Shown here: one piece after another, positions 42,436 through 51,727 of the stretch
Numbering within the stretch: the first letter of the stretch is position 1
How the letters are laid out: each line of letters opens with the position of its first letter
Assembly (NCBI GenBank): GCA_947365245.1
Contig: CANAWG010000004.1
Span: 90,034 to 154,033 of the forward strand
Length of the DNA: 64,000 bases
Source of the DNA: an uncultured Oscillibacter sp.
Lineage (GTDB): Bacteria > Bacillota > Clostridia > Oscillospirales > Oscillospiraceae
Direction of reading: 5' to 3'
The notes under the pieces: generated by a model
What the model was told of the DNA's origin: nothing
What the model saw: only the letters and a program-made list of their open reading frames with translations
Database searches by the model: none
Program-made: the position numbers and the translations under genes

Positions 42436-43806
42436 ATGCAGCCCATGACCGTGCAGGAGATCGCCGCCGCCGCGAAAGGCGTGTGGAAAAATCCCCGGGC
42501 GGACGCGCCCGTCGTCTCCGCGGTATCCACGGACAGCCGGCGAGTCCAGTCCGGCTGCCTGTTCATCCCCTGGGTGGGGGAGCGGTTCGACGGACACGAT
42601 TTTATCGGACAGGCGCTGGAGGCTGGCGCGGCGGGATGCCTGTGCGCCCGGCTGCCATCGACACTGCGCCCTGACAAGTTCTATATCCAGGTGCCGGACA
42701 CCCGTCTGGCCCTGCGGGATTTGGCCTCCGCCTGCCGGGACCGGTTCCCCATCCCCTTTGTCCAGATCACCGGCAGCGTGGGGAAGACCACCACCAAGGA
42801 GATGATCTCCGCGGTGCTGGGGGCCAGGCTCCGGGTCTACAAGACGCCGGAGAACTTCAACAACGACATCGGCACCCCCCTGACGCTGCTGGGCCTCGCC
42901 CCGGAACACCAGGCGGCGGTGATCGAGACGGGCATGAACCACTTTGGGGAGATTCGCTATCTGGGGGAGATGGTGCGGCCGGACATCGCCGTCATCTCCA
43001 ACATCGGCGACGCCCATGTGGAGTTTCTGGGGAGCCGGGAGGGCATCCTCCGGGCCAAGTGCGAGATTTTGGAGAACCTGAAGCCCGAGGGGCTGCTGGT
43101 GCTCAACGGGGACGACGCGCTGCTGGATACGGTCCACGCCCCGTTCCGTACGGTGCGCTGCGGCCAGTCGGAGCAGTGCCAGGTGCGGATCACGGAGCTC
43201 AGCGACCACGGCGTGGAGGGCATCACCTGCGCCGTCACCACGGAAAAGGACGTCTACCGCCTGACCATCCCCGCCCCCGGGGAGCACATGGCCTACTCCG
43301 CCTCCATGGCGGTGGCCGTGGCCGAGGAGCTGGGCCTGAGCCGGGAGGAGATCGTCCGGGGCGTGGCGGACTACCGCCCCGCCGGGTCCCGGATGCGGGT
43401 GGTCCGCCTGGGGTCGCAGCGGGTGATTCTGGACGACTGCTACAACGCCAACCCCCAGTCCGTCACGGCGGCGCTGGAGGTGCTGGCCAAGACCGAGCGG
43501 GGCCGCAGGGTGGCCGTGCTGGGGGATATGGGCGAGCTGGGAGATCTGACGGAGCAGGCCCACTACAACATGGGGGCCCTGGCCGCCATGCTGGGGGTGG
43601 ACCTGGTTGTCGCCATCGGCAAAAAGGCCGCCCGCATCGCCGACGGCGCCGTGGAGAGCGGCGGAGACGCGGTGCACTTTGCCACAAAGGAGGAGGCCCT
43701 GCCGGAGGTGCGGGCGCAGCTGGGACCGGACACCGCCATGCTGGTGAAGGCCTCCCACGCCATGCGCTTTGACTGGCTGGTGGAGCAGCTGGAAGAGAGT
43801 CTATGA
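42436..43806 (+). CDS. murF: UDP-MurNAc-tripeptide-D-Ala-D-Ala ligase
   Basis: 456 residues: VSTDSRRVQSGCLFIPWVGERFDGHDFI, P-loop ITGSVGKTTTKEMI, TPENFNNDIGTPLTLL, ETGMNHFGEI and DDCYNANPQSV. MurF adds D-Ala-D-Ala to the peptidoglycan precursor in the cytoplasm. Overlaps the ABC-F start by 4 bp. Confidence 0.96.
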   Translation: MQPMTVQEIAAAAKGVWKNPRADAPVVSAVSTDSRRVQSGCLFIPWVGERFDGHDFIGQALEAGAAGCLCARLPSTLRPDKFYIQVPDTRLALRDLASACRDRFPIPFVQITGSVGKTTTKEMISAVLGARLRVYKTPENFNNDIGTPLTLLGLAPEHQAAVIETGMNHFGEIRYLGEMVRPDIAVISNIGDAHVEFLGSREGILRAKCEILENLKPEGLLVLNGDDALLDTVHAPFRTVRCGQSEQCQVRITELSDHGVEGITCAVTTEKDVYRLTIPAPGEHMAYSASMAVAVAEELGLSREEIVRGVADYRPAGSRMRVVRLGSQRVILDDCYNANPQSVTAALEVLAKTERGRRVAVLGDMGELGDLTEQAHYNMGALAAMLGVDLVVAIGKKAARIADGAVESGGDAVHFATKEEALPEVRAQLGPDTAMLVKASHAMRFDWLVEQLEESL

Positions 43807-45704
43807 TCGAGATACAGGTAAACGCCCTGGTCAAGTCCTTTGAGGTGGGGAAGAACGTTTTGGACGGCCTCACCTTTCAGATCGACCAGGGGGAGCGGGT
43901 GGGTCTGCTGGGCAAAAACGGCGCGGGCAAGACCACCCTCTTCAAGATACTGACCGGGGAGCTGGACCACGACGAGGGCACCGTCACCATCGGGACGGGC
44001 CGGCGGGTGGGCCTTATCTCCCAGATCCCCGTGTACCCGGCCGGGTATACCGTGGAGGACGTGCTCCGCTCCGCTTTCGCCCGGCTCACGAAGCTGGCGG
44101 AGGAGATGGAGCTTCTGGCGGGCCGGATGGCGGCGGGGGAGTCGGACCCCGCCCTGCTGCGGCGGTACGGGGCCCTCAGCGAGCGGTTCGAGGTCTTCGG
44201 CGGCTACGACACCGACGTGGCGGTGAACAAGATCGCAAACGGTCTGTCCATCTCCCCGGAGATGCGAAAGCAGCTCTTCGACAGCCTGTCCGGCGGGGAG
44301 AAGACCCGGGTGAACCTGGGCCGGCTCATTCTGGAGGACACGGACATCCTGCTGCTGGACGAGCCCACCAACCACCTGGATCTCCACGCCACGGAGTGGC
44401 TGGAGGAGTATATCCGCGCTTTCCGGGGCACGGTGGTGGCCATCTCCCACGACCGCTACTTCCTGGATCGGGTGGTGACCCGGGTCATCGAGATCCAGGA
44501 CGGCAGGGCGGAGTTCTACAGCGGGAACTACAGCTTCTACGCCGTGGAGAAAGAGCGCCGCTATCAGGAGCGGCTGAAGCAGTACGAGAAAGAGCAGGCC
44601 AAGATCCAACAGCTGGAAAAGGCCGCGGAGCAGCTGCGCCTCTGGGCATTTATGGGTATGGACAAGACCTACCGCCGGGCGGTGAACATCGAGCGGCGGA
44701 TCGAGCGGATGCGCACCACCTCCAAGCCCACCAAGGCGAGGAAGATGGACGCCCGTTTCACCGCCGCGGAGTTCCACGGCGACGAGGTGCTGGGGATCCG
44801 GGGTCTTGCCAAGTCCTTTGGGGACAAGCGCCTCTTCGACGGCGTGACCTTAAAGGTGGAGGGGGGCGAGCGCATCGCCCTCATCGGGGACAACGGCACC
44901 GGCAAGTCCACCTTGATCAAGATGATCGTGGGGGAGCTGTACCCCGACGACGGGCGCATCCGCACCGGCCCCCAGGTGAAGCTGGCGTACCTGCCCCAGA
45001 TCATCCATTTCGACCACCCGGACTGGAACCTGGTGGAGAGCATGATGGGGGCCAAAAAGGGCCTCTCGGCCCAGTCCGCCCGGAACCGCCTGGCGGCCTA
45101 CGACTTCCAGGGGGAGGACGTGTTCAAGCCCGTGTCGGTGCTCTCCGGCGGGGAGCAGAGCCGCCTGCGGCTTTGTATGCTGATGGACGACGAGATCAAC
45201 TTCCTGATTCTGGACGAGCCCACCAACCACCTGGACATCGCCTCCCGGGAGTGGATCGAGGAGGCGGTGGAGGCCTACGACGGCACGCTGCTGTTCGTCA
45301 GCCACGACCGGTATTTCATCAACCGCTTCGCCACCCGGATCTGGGAGCTGGCGGACGGGACGATTACGGACTATTCCTGCGGCTTCACCCAGTACCGCCA
45401 GGAGAAAGCCCGGGAGGAGGCGGAGCGGACAGAGATTCCCAAGCCGGCAGCGGAGAAAAAGGCGGTGGAGCGCCCCGTCCGGGGCAACCGGGCCCAGCAG
45501 AACGCCCGGCGGCTTTTGACCATCTGCGAGCGGGACATCGCCAAGGCGGAGGAGGAGATCGCCGCCCTGGAGGGGGAGATGGAGGCCGCCGCCTGCGACT
45601 ATGAGAAGCTGACGGCGCTGACGGAGCAGCGGGAGACCGCCCAGGCGGCGCTGGACGCGCTGTATGAGAAGTGGGAGCGGCTGAGCGAAGAGGCCGGCGA
45701 ATAG
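43803..45704 (+). CDS. ABC-F family ATPase (ribosome-associated type)
   Basis: 633 residues with two ATPase domains and no membrane segment. Domain 1: GKNGAGKTT, LSGGEKTRVNLG, LLLDEPTNHLDLHA. Linker rich in charged residues (~240-300; VEKERRYQERLKQYEKEQ). Domain 2: GDNGTGKSTL, LSGGEQSRLRL, LILDEPTNHLDI. A C-terminal coiled coil (~560-630) resembles Uup. ABC-F proteins act on the ribosome or on branched DNA; the coiled coil favours an Uup-like member. Confidence 0.9.
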   Translation: MIEIQVNALVKSFEVGKNVLDGLTFQIDQGERVGLLGKNGAGKTTLFKILTGELDHDEGTVTIGTGRRVGLISQIPVYPAGYTVEDVLRSAFARLTKLAEEMELLAGRMAAGESDPALLRRYGALSERFEVFGGYDTDVAVNKIANGLSISPEMRKQLFDSLSGGEKTRVNLGRLILEDTDILLLDEPTNHLDLHATEWLEEYIRAFRGTVVAISHDRYFLDRVVTRVIEIQDGRAEFYSGNYSFYAVEKERRYQERLKQYEKEQAKIQQLEKAAEQLRLWAFMGMDKTYRRAVNIERRIERMRTTSKPTKARKMDARFTAAEFHGDEVLGIRGLAKSFGDKRLFDGVTLKVEGGERIALIGDNGTGKSTLIKMIVGELYPDDGRIRTGPQVKLAYLPQIIHFDHPDWNLVESMMGAKKGLSAQSARNRLAAYDFQGEDVFKPVSVLSGGEQSRLRLCMLMDDEINFLILDEPTNHLDIASREWIEEAVEAYDGTLLFVSHDRYFINRFATRIWELADGTITDYSCGFTQYRQEKAREEAERTEIPKPAAEKKAVERPVRGNRAQQNARRLLTICERDIAKAEEEIAALEGEMEAAACDYEKLTALTEQRETAQAALDALYEKWERLSEEAGE

Positions 45705-45719
45705 AACTGTTAAAAGTTT

Positions 45720-45826
45720 CGTCCACCTTTTCAAAGGTGGCGGGGGTCCAGGGGCAGCGCCCCTGGGGATTTGGGGCGAAGCCCCAACGCCGTCGAGGAG
45801 AGGCGAGGCGAAGCCAAAGCCTCTCC
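45720..45826 (+). repeat. Hairpin array after the ABC-F gene
   Basis: Consecutive hairpins: CCACCTT/AAGGTGG (45723-45740), CCAGGGGC/GCCCCTGG (45748-45766), TTGGGGC/GCCCCAA (45771-45787) and GGAGAGGC/GCCTCTCC further on. No ORF reads here plausibly. The first three are of a type widespread in Clostridia intergenic regions. Confidence 0.65.
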
Positions 45827-45853
45827 CGGAGCACTTATGATAGAAGAAAGACA

Positions 45854-46624
45854 ATGAAAGAAAAAACACAGCATCTATGGATCAAGATCCTGGCCCTCCT
45901 GGGCCTGACTCTGGTCATCATCCCCAACGGCATCCGCTTCACCGGCTATCTGCTTCTGGGGATTGCCGCCTTATGGTACGCCGGACTCCTCCTGTGCCGC
46001 TGGGCGAAACGGTCCCGGGCCGGGAGAATCTGCAAGCGGATCTTTTTCACCGGGCTGGCCGTGGGCCTCTCCTGCCTGATCTCCATTGAAATTCTGATCC
46101 TGCGCTACGGCGAGGCGGACAACTCCGCCCTGCCTGTGGACGCGGTGATCGTCCTGGGGGCCGGGGTCAACGGCGAGACGCCCTCGGCGGCGCTGGGAAG
46201 CCGCATCCGCGCCGCGGCGGCCTATCTGGAACAGCATCCGGACGTGCCGGTGGTGCTCTCCGGCGGTCAGGGGCCGGGGGAGGACATCTCCGAGGCGGAG
46301 GCCATGCGCCGGGCGCTGTGGACCGACAGTGAGGAGCGAAACGCCATGTACCTCCTGGAGGACCGCTCCACCAGCACGGCGGAGAATTTCCGGTTTTCCA
46401 AGGCGCTGCTGGAGGAGCGGGGCCTGGATACGGAGACGGCGGTGATCGCCGTGGTGACCAACGACTTTCACTGCTTCCGCTCCCATCTCATCGCGCAGAG
46501 GCAGGGACTGCGGACCATCGACGTTCCGGCGGAGCTGCCCTGGTGGTGGCTCACCGCCAACTACTACGCCCGGGAGGCGTTCGCCGTGGTGAAGACGGCC
46601 CTGTTTGATACGAATTCTTCATAA
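45854..46624 (+). CDS. DUF218 (YdcF/SanA/ElyC) membrane protein
   Basis: 256 residues from ATG 45854. Three N-terminal membrane helices (~8-28, ~30-48, ~62-85) precede a DUF218 domain: VDAVIVLGAGVNGETPSAALGSRI, VPVVLSGGQGPGEDISEAEAMRRAL, EDRSTSTAENF and TNDFHCFRSHLIAQRQG. The family is linked to envelope polysaccharide or vancomycin-permeability functions; activity is not settled. Confidence 0.88.
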   Translation: MKEKTQHLWIKILALLGLTLVIIPNGIRFTGYLLLGIAALWYAGLLLCRWAKRSRAGRICKRIFFTGLAVGLSCLISIEILILRYGEADNSALPVDAVIVLGAGVNGETPSAALGSRIRAAAAYLEQHPDVPVVLSGGQGPGEDISEAEAMRRALWTDSEERNAMYLLEDRSTSTAENFRFSKALLEERGLDTETAVIAVVTNDFHCFRSHLIAQRQGLRTIDVPAELPWWWLTANYYAREAFAVVKTALFDTNSS

Positions 46625-46643
46625 AGCGATGGTATCGTTTTAT

Positions 46644-46759
46644 GGGCCGCATTTTGCGGCCCGGCGGCGCAGCCGCCAAGAATGTTGTCAATACGTTTCT
46701 TGACGCGCCTGCGGCGCGGCGGCGTTTCGCACCGCTGTAAAAATCTTTTTAAGATTTTT
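46644..46759 (+). repeat. Hairpin array between the DUF218 and flavodoxin genes
   Basis: GGGCCGC/GCGGCCC (46644-46662), GGCGGC/GCCGCC (46663-46677), CGCGCC/GGCGCG (~46704-46718) and AAAAATCTT/AAGATTTTT (46739-46759). The last resembles a bidirectional terminator. TTTCTTGACG precedes the third stem, vaguely like the GCTTGGACG linker of the gene-end elements. Confidence 0.6.
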
Positions 46760-46793
46760 ATCAAGAAGCAGTATTACAGATAGGAGGACCAGT

Positions 46794-47309
46794 ATGGCCT
46801 GGAACAACGTGTTATGCGTGTACTACTCCCGCACGGGCAATACCAAGCGGGTGATGGAGGAGATCGCCAGAGCGCTGGATGCGGAACTGGCGGAGCTCAC
46901 CGACGGCGTGGACCGCAGCGGGGTGGGCGGGTGGCTCCGCAGCGGTCTGGACGCCGTGCGCCGCAGCAGTCCCAAGGTGAAATTCAAGGCGCGGTGGCCC
47001 GTGTCGGACTACCGGCTGGTGATCGTGGGCACACCGGTGTGGGCCGGACGGTGCAGCGCCCCGGCCCGGGGCTTTTTGAAGCAGAACGGCAGAGATCTGC
47101 GCAACGCCGCCTACGTCATCACCCGGGGCAGCGAGGACAAGAACGAGGAGGTTTTTCAGCAGATGGACCTCTACGCCCCCTGCGGCCACCGGGCGGCGGT
47201 GTCCCTGCGGCCCGGGGACGTGGGCTGCGAGTTTTGGCAGGAGGAGTTTGTCCGCCAGACCCAGGAGTTTTTGAAAGAGGGCCGGTGGCAGCCGTCCGGG
47301 GAGAACTGA
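46794..47309 (+). CDS. Flavodoxin-family protein
   Basis: 171 residues: CVYYSRTGNTKRVMEEIARAL is the FMN phosphate loop, and YRLVIVGTPVWAGRCSAPARGFL the second flavodoxin motif. It carries single electrons or acts as a NAD(P)H oxidoreductase; partners are unknown. GGAGG precedes the start at 46782. prfA follows after 19 bp. Confidence 0.87.
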   Translation: MAWNNVLCVYYSRTGNTKRVMEEIARALDAELAELTDGVDRSGVGGWLRSGLDAVRRSSPKVKFKARWPVSDYRLVIVGTPVWAGRCSAPARGFLKQNGRDLRNAAYVITRGSEDKNEEVFQQMDLYAPCGHRAAVSLRPGDVGCEFWQEEFVRQTQEFLKEGRWQPSGEN

Positions 47310-47328
47310 CGGAAGAGGGGATGCGCCT

Positions 47329-48393
47329 GTGCTGGAAAAAATCAAGGGTCTTGCCCTGCGGTATGAGGACCTGGAGGCCCAGTTGACGGATCCGGGCGTC
47401 TACGGCGACGCCGGACGCCTCCGGGACGTGAACCGGGAGCTGAAGGAGCTGGCCCCCATCGCCGAAAGTTGGCGGGCGTGGGAGGCGGCGGAGCGCCGCC
47501 GGACCGACGCGGAGGCGTCCCTCCAGGACCCGGATCTCCGGGAGCTGGCCCGGGAGGAGCTGGCCGCCGTCCGGGCGGAGCAGCAGCGGCTGGAGGCGGA
47601 ATTTATGCGTCTGCTGCTGCCGGGCGACCCCGACGGCGGGCGGGACGTGGTGCTGGAGATCCGGGCGGGCGTGGGCGGCGAGGAGGCGGCTCTCTTCGCC
47701 GGGACGCTTTTGCGGATGTACACCCTCTACGCCCAGAGCCGGGGCTGGAAGCTGGATGTGGTGAGCCTCAGTGAGACGGAGCTGGGGGGCGTAAAGGAGT
47801 GCAGCGTCCTGGTGGAGGGGGCGGGGGCTTTCTCCCGGCTGAAGTACGAGAGCGGCGTCCACCAGGTCAAGCGGGTGCCGGAGACGGAGTCCAGCGGCCG
47901 CATCCAGACCAGCACCGCCACCGTGGCGGTGCTCCCCGCGGCGGAGGAGGTGGAGGTGGACATCGATCCGAAAGACCTCCAGATCGACACCTACCGCGCC
48001 TCCGGCGCCGGGGGACAGCATGTGAATAAAACCGAGTCCGCCATCCGCATCACCCACCTGCCCACGGGGCTGGTGGTGACCTGTCAGGACGAGCGGAGCC
48101 AGTATAAGAATAAGGACAAGGCCATGAAAGTGCTGCGCTCCCGGCTCTACGAGCTGGAGCGGGAGCGGCAGGAGGCCGGCGCCGCGGCGGCGCGCCGCAG
48201 CCAGGTGGGCGGCGCGTGGCGCAGCGAGAAGATCCGGACGTACCAGTTCCTCCAGGGCCGGGTGACGGACCACCGCCTGGGGCTGACCCTCTACAAGCTG
48301 GACGCGGTGCTGGACGGGGGACTGGACGAGTTCATCGACGCCCTGGCGGCGGCGGAACAGGCGGAACGGCTGGGGAGCTGTGCCGATAGATAG
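47329..48393 (+). CDS. prfA: Peptide chain release factor 1
   Basis: 354 residues from GTG 47329 (GAGGGG upstream). The RF1 core RAGVGGEEAALFAGTLLRMY and RVPETESSGRIQTSTATVAVLP are present, with the GGQ loop in YRASGAGGQHVNKTESAIRITH, the residue set that triggers peptide release. It terminates translation at UAA and UAG. Confidence 0.94.
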   Translation: MLEKIKGLALRYEDLEAQLTDPGVYGDAGRLRDVNRELKELAPIAESWRAWEAAERRRTDAEASLQDPDLRELAREELAAVRAEQQRLEAEFMRLLLPGDPDGGRDVVLEIRAGVGGEEAALFAGTLLRMYTLYAQSRGWKLDVVSLSETELGGVKECSVLVEGAGAFSRLKYESGVHQVKRVPETESSGRIQTSTATVAVLPAAEEVEVDIDPKDLQIDTYRASGAGGQHVNKTESAIRITHLPTGLVVTCQDERSQYKNKDKAMKVLRSRLYELERERQEAGAAAARRSQVGGAWRSEKIRTYQFLQGRVTDHRLGLTLYKLDAVLDGGLDEFIDALAAAEQAERLGSCADR

Positions 48394-48453
48394 GAGCACG
48401 GCTCTTGGAAAATCAGCGGGTGGAAACCCGATAGACAGATAGGGGCGAAGCGT

Positions 48454-50124
48454 ATGCATACCTTATATTTTGACCTGCGGGACACCAAGGGCCAGCAGAA
48501 GACCATCGAGGACAACATCTCCTCCGCCGCCCGCCTGCTGCGGGACGGGGCGTTGGTGGCCATCCCCACGGAGACGGTGTACGGCCTGGGGGCCAACGGA
48601 TTGGACGAGACCGCCGTGCGGCGGATTTTCGAGGCCAAGGGGCGGCCCCAGGACAATCCCCTGATCCTCCATCTCACCGGGCCCCAGTGGTTGCCCCGGT
48701 ACTGCCGGGACATCCCCCCCATGGCATACGTGCTGGCCCGGAAGTTCTGGCCCGGCCCGCTGACCATGATTTTAAAGCGCAGCGAGCTGGTGCCGGACGT
48801 GACCACCGCGGGGCTGGACACCGTGGCGGTCCGCTGCCCCAACCACCCCGTCACCCTGGCCATCCTGCGGGAGGCGGGGGTGCCGGTGGCGGCCCCCAGC
48901 GCCAACCTCTCCGGCCGGCCCAGCTGCACCAGCGCCGCGGACGTGCTGGAGGACATGGACGGCCGCATCGAGGGCGTGGTGGACGGCGGCCCCTGCGTTG
49001 TGGGGGTGGAATCCACCATCCTGGACATGACCTGCGAGCCCCCCCGGCTGCTGCGCCCCGGCGGGCTGCCGGTGGAGGAGCTGGAGCGGCTCATCGGCCC
49101 CATCGCCATGGACAAGGCCGTCAACGGCGCCCTGGGGGAGGGGGAGCAGCCCAAGGCCCCGGGGATGAAGTACCGCCATTACGCCCCCAAGGCCCCCGTG
49201 ACGGTGGTCACCGGCGCGCCGGCCAAGTCCGCCCAGGAGATCAAGCGCCGGGTGGGGCCCTCCTCCGGCGTCATCTGCTTTGAGGAGTATGTCCGGATGT
49301 TCCCGGACCAGGTGGTCCGCTCCATCGGCCCGGTGGAGGACAAGCTGACCCAGGCCCAGCGGGTGTTTGAGGCGCTGCGGTCCTTTGACGCCACCGCCGT
49401 GACGGAGATCTATACCCAGTGCCCCGACGGCCGCGGCCTGGGGCTGGCGGTGAGCAACCGGCTGAAAAAGGCGGCGGGCTTCCACGAGGTGGAGGCCGAC
49501 AGTGAGAAGATCGTCCTGGGGATCACCGGCGGCACCGGCGCGGGCAAGAGCACGGCCCTGGCGGTGCTGCGGGAACTGGGGGCGGTGGTGCTGGACTGCG
49601 ACAAGGTCTACCACGAGATGCTCTCGGAGAACGTGGAGATGCAAAAGGCGGTGTCCAGGGCGTTCCCCGGCGTGTTCCGGCCCGACGGCTCCCTGAACCG
49701 GCAGAAGCTGGGCCAGGAGGTCTTTATGAAGAAAGAGCAGCTGGAGAAGCTCAACGCCATCGTCTACCACTTCCTGGTGCCGGAGATCCAGCGGCGGCTG
49801 GACGAGGCGGGGGACAGCGTCTGCGCCATCGACGCCATCAACCTGCTGGAGAGCGGGCTGGACGTTATCTGCGACAGGACCGTGGCCGTCACCTCCCCCA
49901 CGGAGCTGCGGGTGCGGCGGATCATGGCCCGGGACAGCATCACCGAGCAGTACGCCCGGATGCGGATCACCGCCCAGAAGCCGGACGAGTACTACCGGGG
50001 CAAGTGCAGCTGCGAGCTGAGCAACGACGCCGACACCGCCCGGGAGTTTCAGACCGTGGCCCGGCGGTTCTTCTCCCGGCTGATCCGGGCCGTCCGGGAG
50101 GAGAAGCAGAATAAAAAGATCTGA
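48454..50124 (+). CDS. Fusion of threonylcarbamoyl-AMP synthase (Sua5/YwlC) and dephospho-CoA kinase (CoaE)
   Basis: 556 residues in one uninterrupted frame. Residues ~15-340 are a Sua5-type TsaC: VAIPTETVYGLGANGLD, KGRPQDNPLILHL, VAAPSANLSGRPS and the Sua5-domain start KAPGMKYRHYAPKAP. Residues ~350-556 are CoaE: P-loop GITGGTGAGKST (356-367), VLDCDKVYHEML and LLESGLDVICDRTVAVTSP. The first makes the t6A tRNA precursor; the second performs the last CoA step. The join lies in HEVEADSEKIVLG. Confidence 0.92.
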   Translation: MHTLYFDLRDTKGQQKTIEDNISSAARLLRDGALVAIPTETVYGLGANGLDETAVRRIFEAKGRPQDNPLILHLTGPQWLPRYCRDIPPMAYVLARKFWPGPLTMILKRSELVPDVTTAGLDTVAVRCPNHPVTLAILREAGVPVAAPSANLSGRPSCTSAADVLEDMDGRIEGVVDGGPCVVGVESTILDMTCEPPRLLRPGGLPVEELERLIGPIAMDKAVNGALGEGEQPKAPGMKYRHYAPKAPVTVVTGAPAKSAQEIKRRVGPSSGVICFEEYVRMFPDQVVRSIGPVEDKLTQAQRVFEALRSFDATAVTEIYTQCPDGRGLGLAVSNRLKKAAGFHEVEADSEKIVLGITGGTGAGKSTALAVLRELGAVVLDCDKVYHEMLSENVEMQKAVSRAFPGVFRPDGSLNRQKLGQEVFMKKEQLEKLNAIVYHFLVPEIQRRLDEAGDSVCAIDAINLLESGLDVICDRTVAVTSPTELRVRRIMARDSITEQYARMRITAQKPDEYYRGKCSCELSNDADTAREFQTVARRFFSRLIRAVREEKQNKKI

Positions 50125-50168
50125 GGGATCAGATGCTATTTGTGAATCTATCAGGAGGATTGGCGAAC

Positions 50169-51569
50169 ATGGAAAACACAGAGTTCAAGGAGCTGAAAGA
50201 GCAGCTCCTGTCCACAAGGAAAAACGGCTATGACCGCCCCCTGGACGAGGCGGCCATGGAGGCGTACTGCCAGGGCTACAAGGCCTTTTTGGACGCGGGC
50301 AAGACCGAGCGGCTCTGCGCGGCGGAGGTGATCCGCCTGGCGGAGGAGCGGGGCTACCGGCCCTACACCCGGGGTATGGCCCTGAACATGGGGGACAAGG
50401 TGTACCTGAGCAACCGGGGCAAGGCGGTGCTGCTGGCCCACATCGGGGAGCGGTCCCTGGCGGAGGGCGTCCAGATCGCCGCCGCCCACATCGACTCCCC
50501 CCGGCTGGATTTGAAGCCCAACCCCCTCTACGAGGACGCGGAGCTGGCCTACTTTAAGACCCACTACTACGGCGGCATCCGCAAGTACCAGTGGGTGACC
50601 ATTCCCCTGGAGCTCCACGGCGTGGCGGTCCTGCGAAGCGGGACCAAGGTGCAGGTGAATATCGGCGGCGATCCCGGCGACCCCCGGCTGGTGATCACGG
50701 ACCTGCTGCCCCACCTGGGGGCGGAGCAGGCCAAAAAGCCCCTGGCCACGGCCATCCCCGCCGAGACGCTGAACCTGCTGCTGGGCAGCCGTCCCATGGG
50801 CGGCGAGGAGGACAGCGGCCGGGTGAAGCTGGCGGTGATGAAGCTGCTGCACGACAAGTACGGCATCACGGAGGACGACTTCACCTCCGCGGAGCTGGAG
50901 GCCGTGCCGGCGGTGAACGCCTGCGACATCGGACTGGACCGCAGCATGATCGGCGCCTACGGCCACGACGACCGGGTGTGCGCCTACGCCGCCCTCAAGG
51001 CCCTGCTGGACTTGGAGAAGACTCCCGTCCGCACCGCCGTGTGCGTGCTGGCGGACAAGGAGGAGATCGGCTCCGACGGCGTGACGGGGATGCAGTCCGC
51101 CGCGTTCGACACCTTCATGGAGGACCTGTGCGAGAGCCAGGGCGTGCCGGTGCGGGCCTGCTTTGAGAGGTCTTTCTGCCTCAGCGCCGACGTCACCGCC
51201 GCTTACGACCCGGACTACGCCGACGTGTACGAAAAGCGCAACGCCGCCTATCTCAACTACGGCGTGGGCCTTTGCAAGTACACCGGGGCCCGGGGCAAGT
51301 CCGGCGCCTCCGACGCCGACGCCGAGACGGTGGCCTACGTCCGGGGGGTCTTCGACCGGGCGGGCGTGGCCTGGCAGATCGCGGAGCTGGGCAAGGTGGA
51401 CGCCGGCGGCGGCGGCACCGTGGCCATGTATATGGCCAACCGCAACATCACCACGCTGGACGCCGGCGTGCCGGTTTTGAGCATGCACGCCCCCTTTGAG
51501 ACGGTGGCAAAGCTGGACTGCTACGAGACCTACCGGGGGATGAAAGCCCTGTATGAATCAGAGCGCTGA
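50169..51569 (+). CDS. M18-family aminopeptidase
   Basis: 466 residues from ATG 50169 (AGGAGG at 50153-50158). Motifs of the M18 (aspartyl aminopeptidase-like) family: AAAHIDSPRLDLKPNPLYED with a metal His, LADKEEIGSDGVTGMQS with the catalytic Glu pair, SADVTAAYDPDYADVYEKRNAAYLNYG and VDAGGGGTVAMYMANRN. A cytoplasmic zinc exopeptidase, probably for acidic N-termini. Confidence 0.92.
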   Translation: MENTEFKELKEQLLSTRKNGYDRPLDEAAMEAYCQGYKAFLDAGKTERLCAAEVIRLAEERGYRPYTRGMALNMGDKVYLSNRGKAVLLAHIGERSLAEGVQIAAAHIDSPRLDLKPNPLYEDAELAYFKTHYYGGIRKYQWVTIPLELHGVAVLRSGTKVQVNIGGDPGDPRLVITDLLPHLGAEQAKKPLATAIPAETLNLLLGSRPMGGEEDSGRVKLAVMKLLHDKYGITEDDFTSAELEAVPAVNACDIGLDRSMIGAYGHDDRVCAYAALKALLDLEKTPVRTAVCVLADKEEIGSDGVTGMQSAAFDTFMEDLCESQGVPVRACFERSFCLSADVTAAYDPDYADVYEKRNAAYLNYGVGLCKYTGARGKSGASDADAETVAYVRGVFDRAGVAWQIAELGKVDAGGGGTVAMYMANRNITTLDAGVPVLSMHAPFETVAKLDCYETYRGMKALYESER

Positions 51570-51589
51570 TGCGATTTTCCCTGAGAAGG

Positions 51590-51620
51590 GCCCCCGCTCC
51601 AACCGGAGCGGGGGCTTTTT
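51590..51620 (+). terminator. Intrinsic terminator of the M18 gene
   Basis: GCCCCCGCTCC pairs with GGAGCGGGGGC, followed by TTTTT. Confidence 0.93.
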
Positions 51621-51727
51621 CCTGCCCCACGGGGTGCGGGGAGCTTCTCCGCCCCACGGGGGCGGGACGAAGTATTTCCGCCCACGGGGCGGAGACGAAA
51701 GTTTCCCGGCCTCGGGCCGGGGACGGG

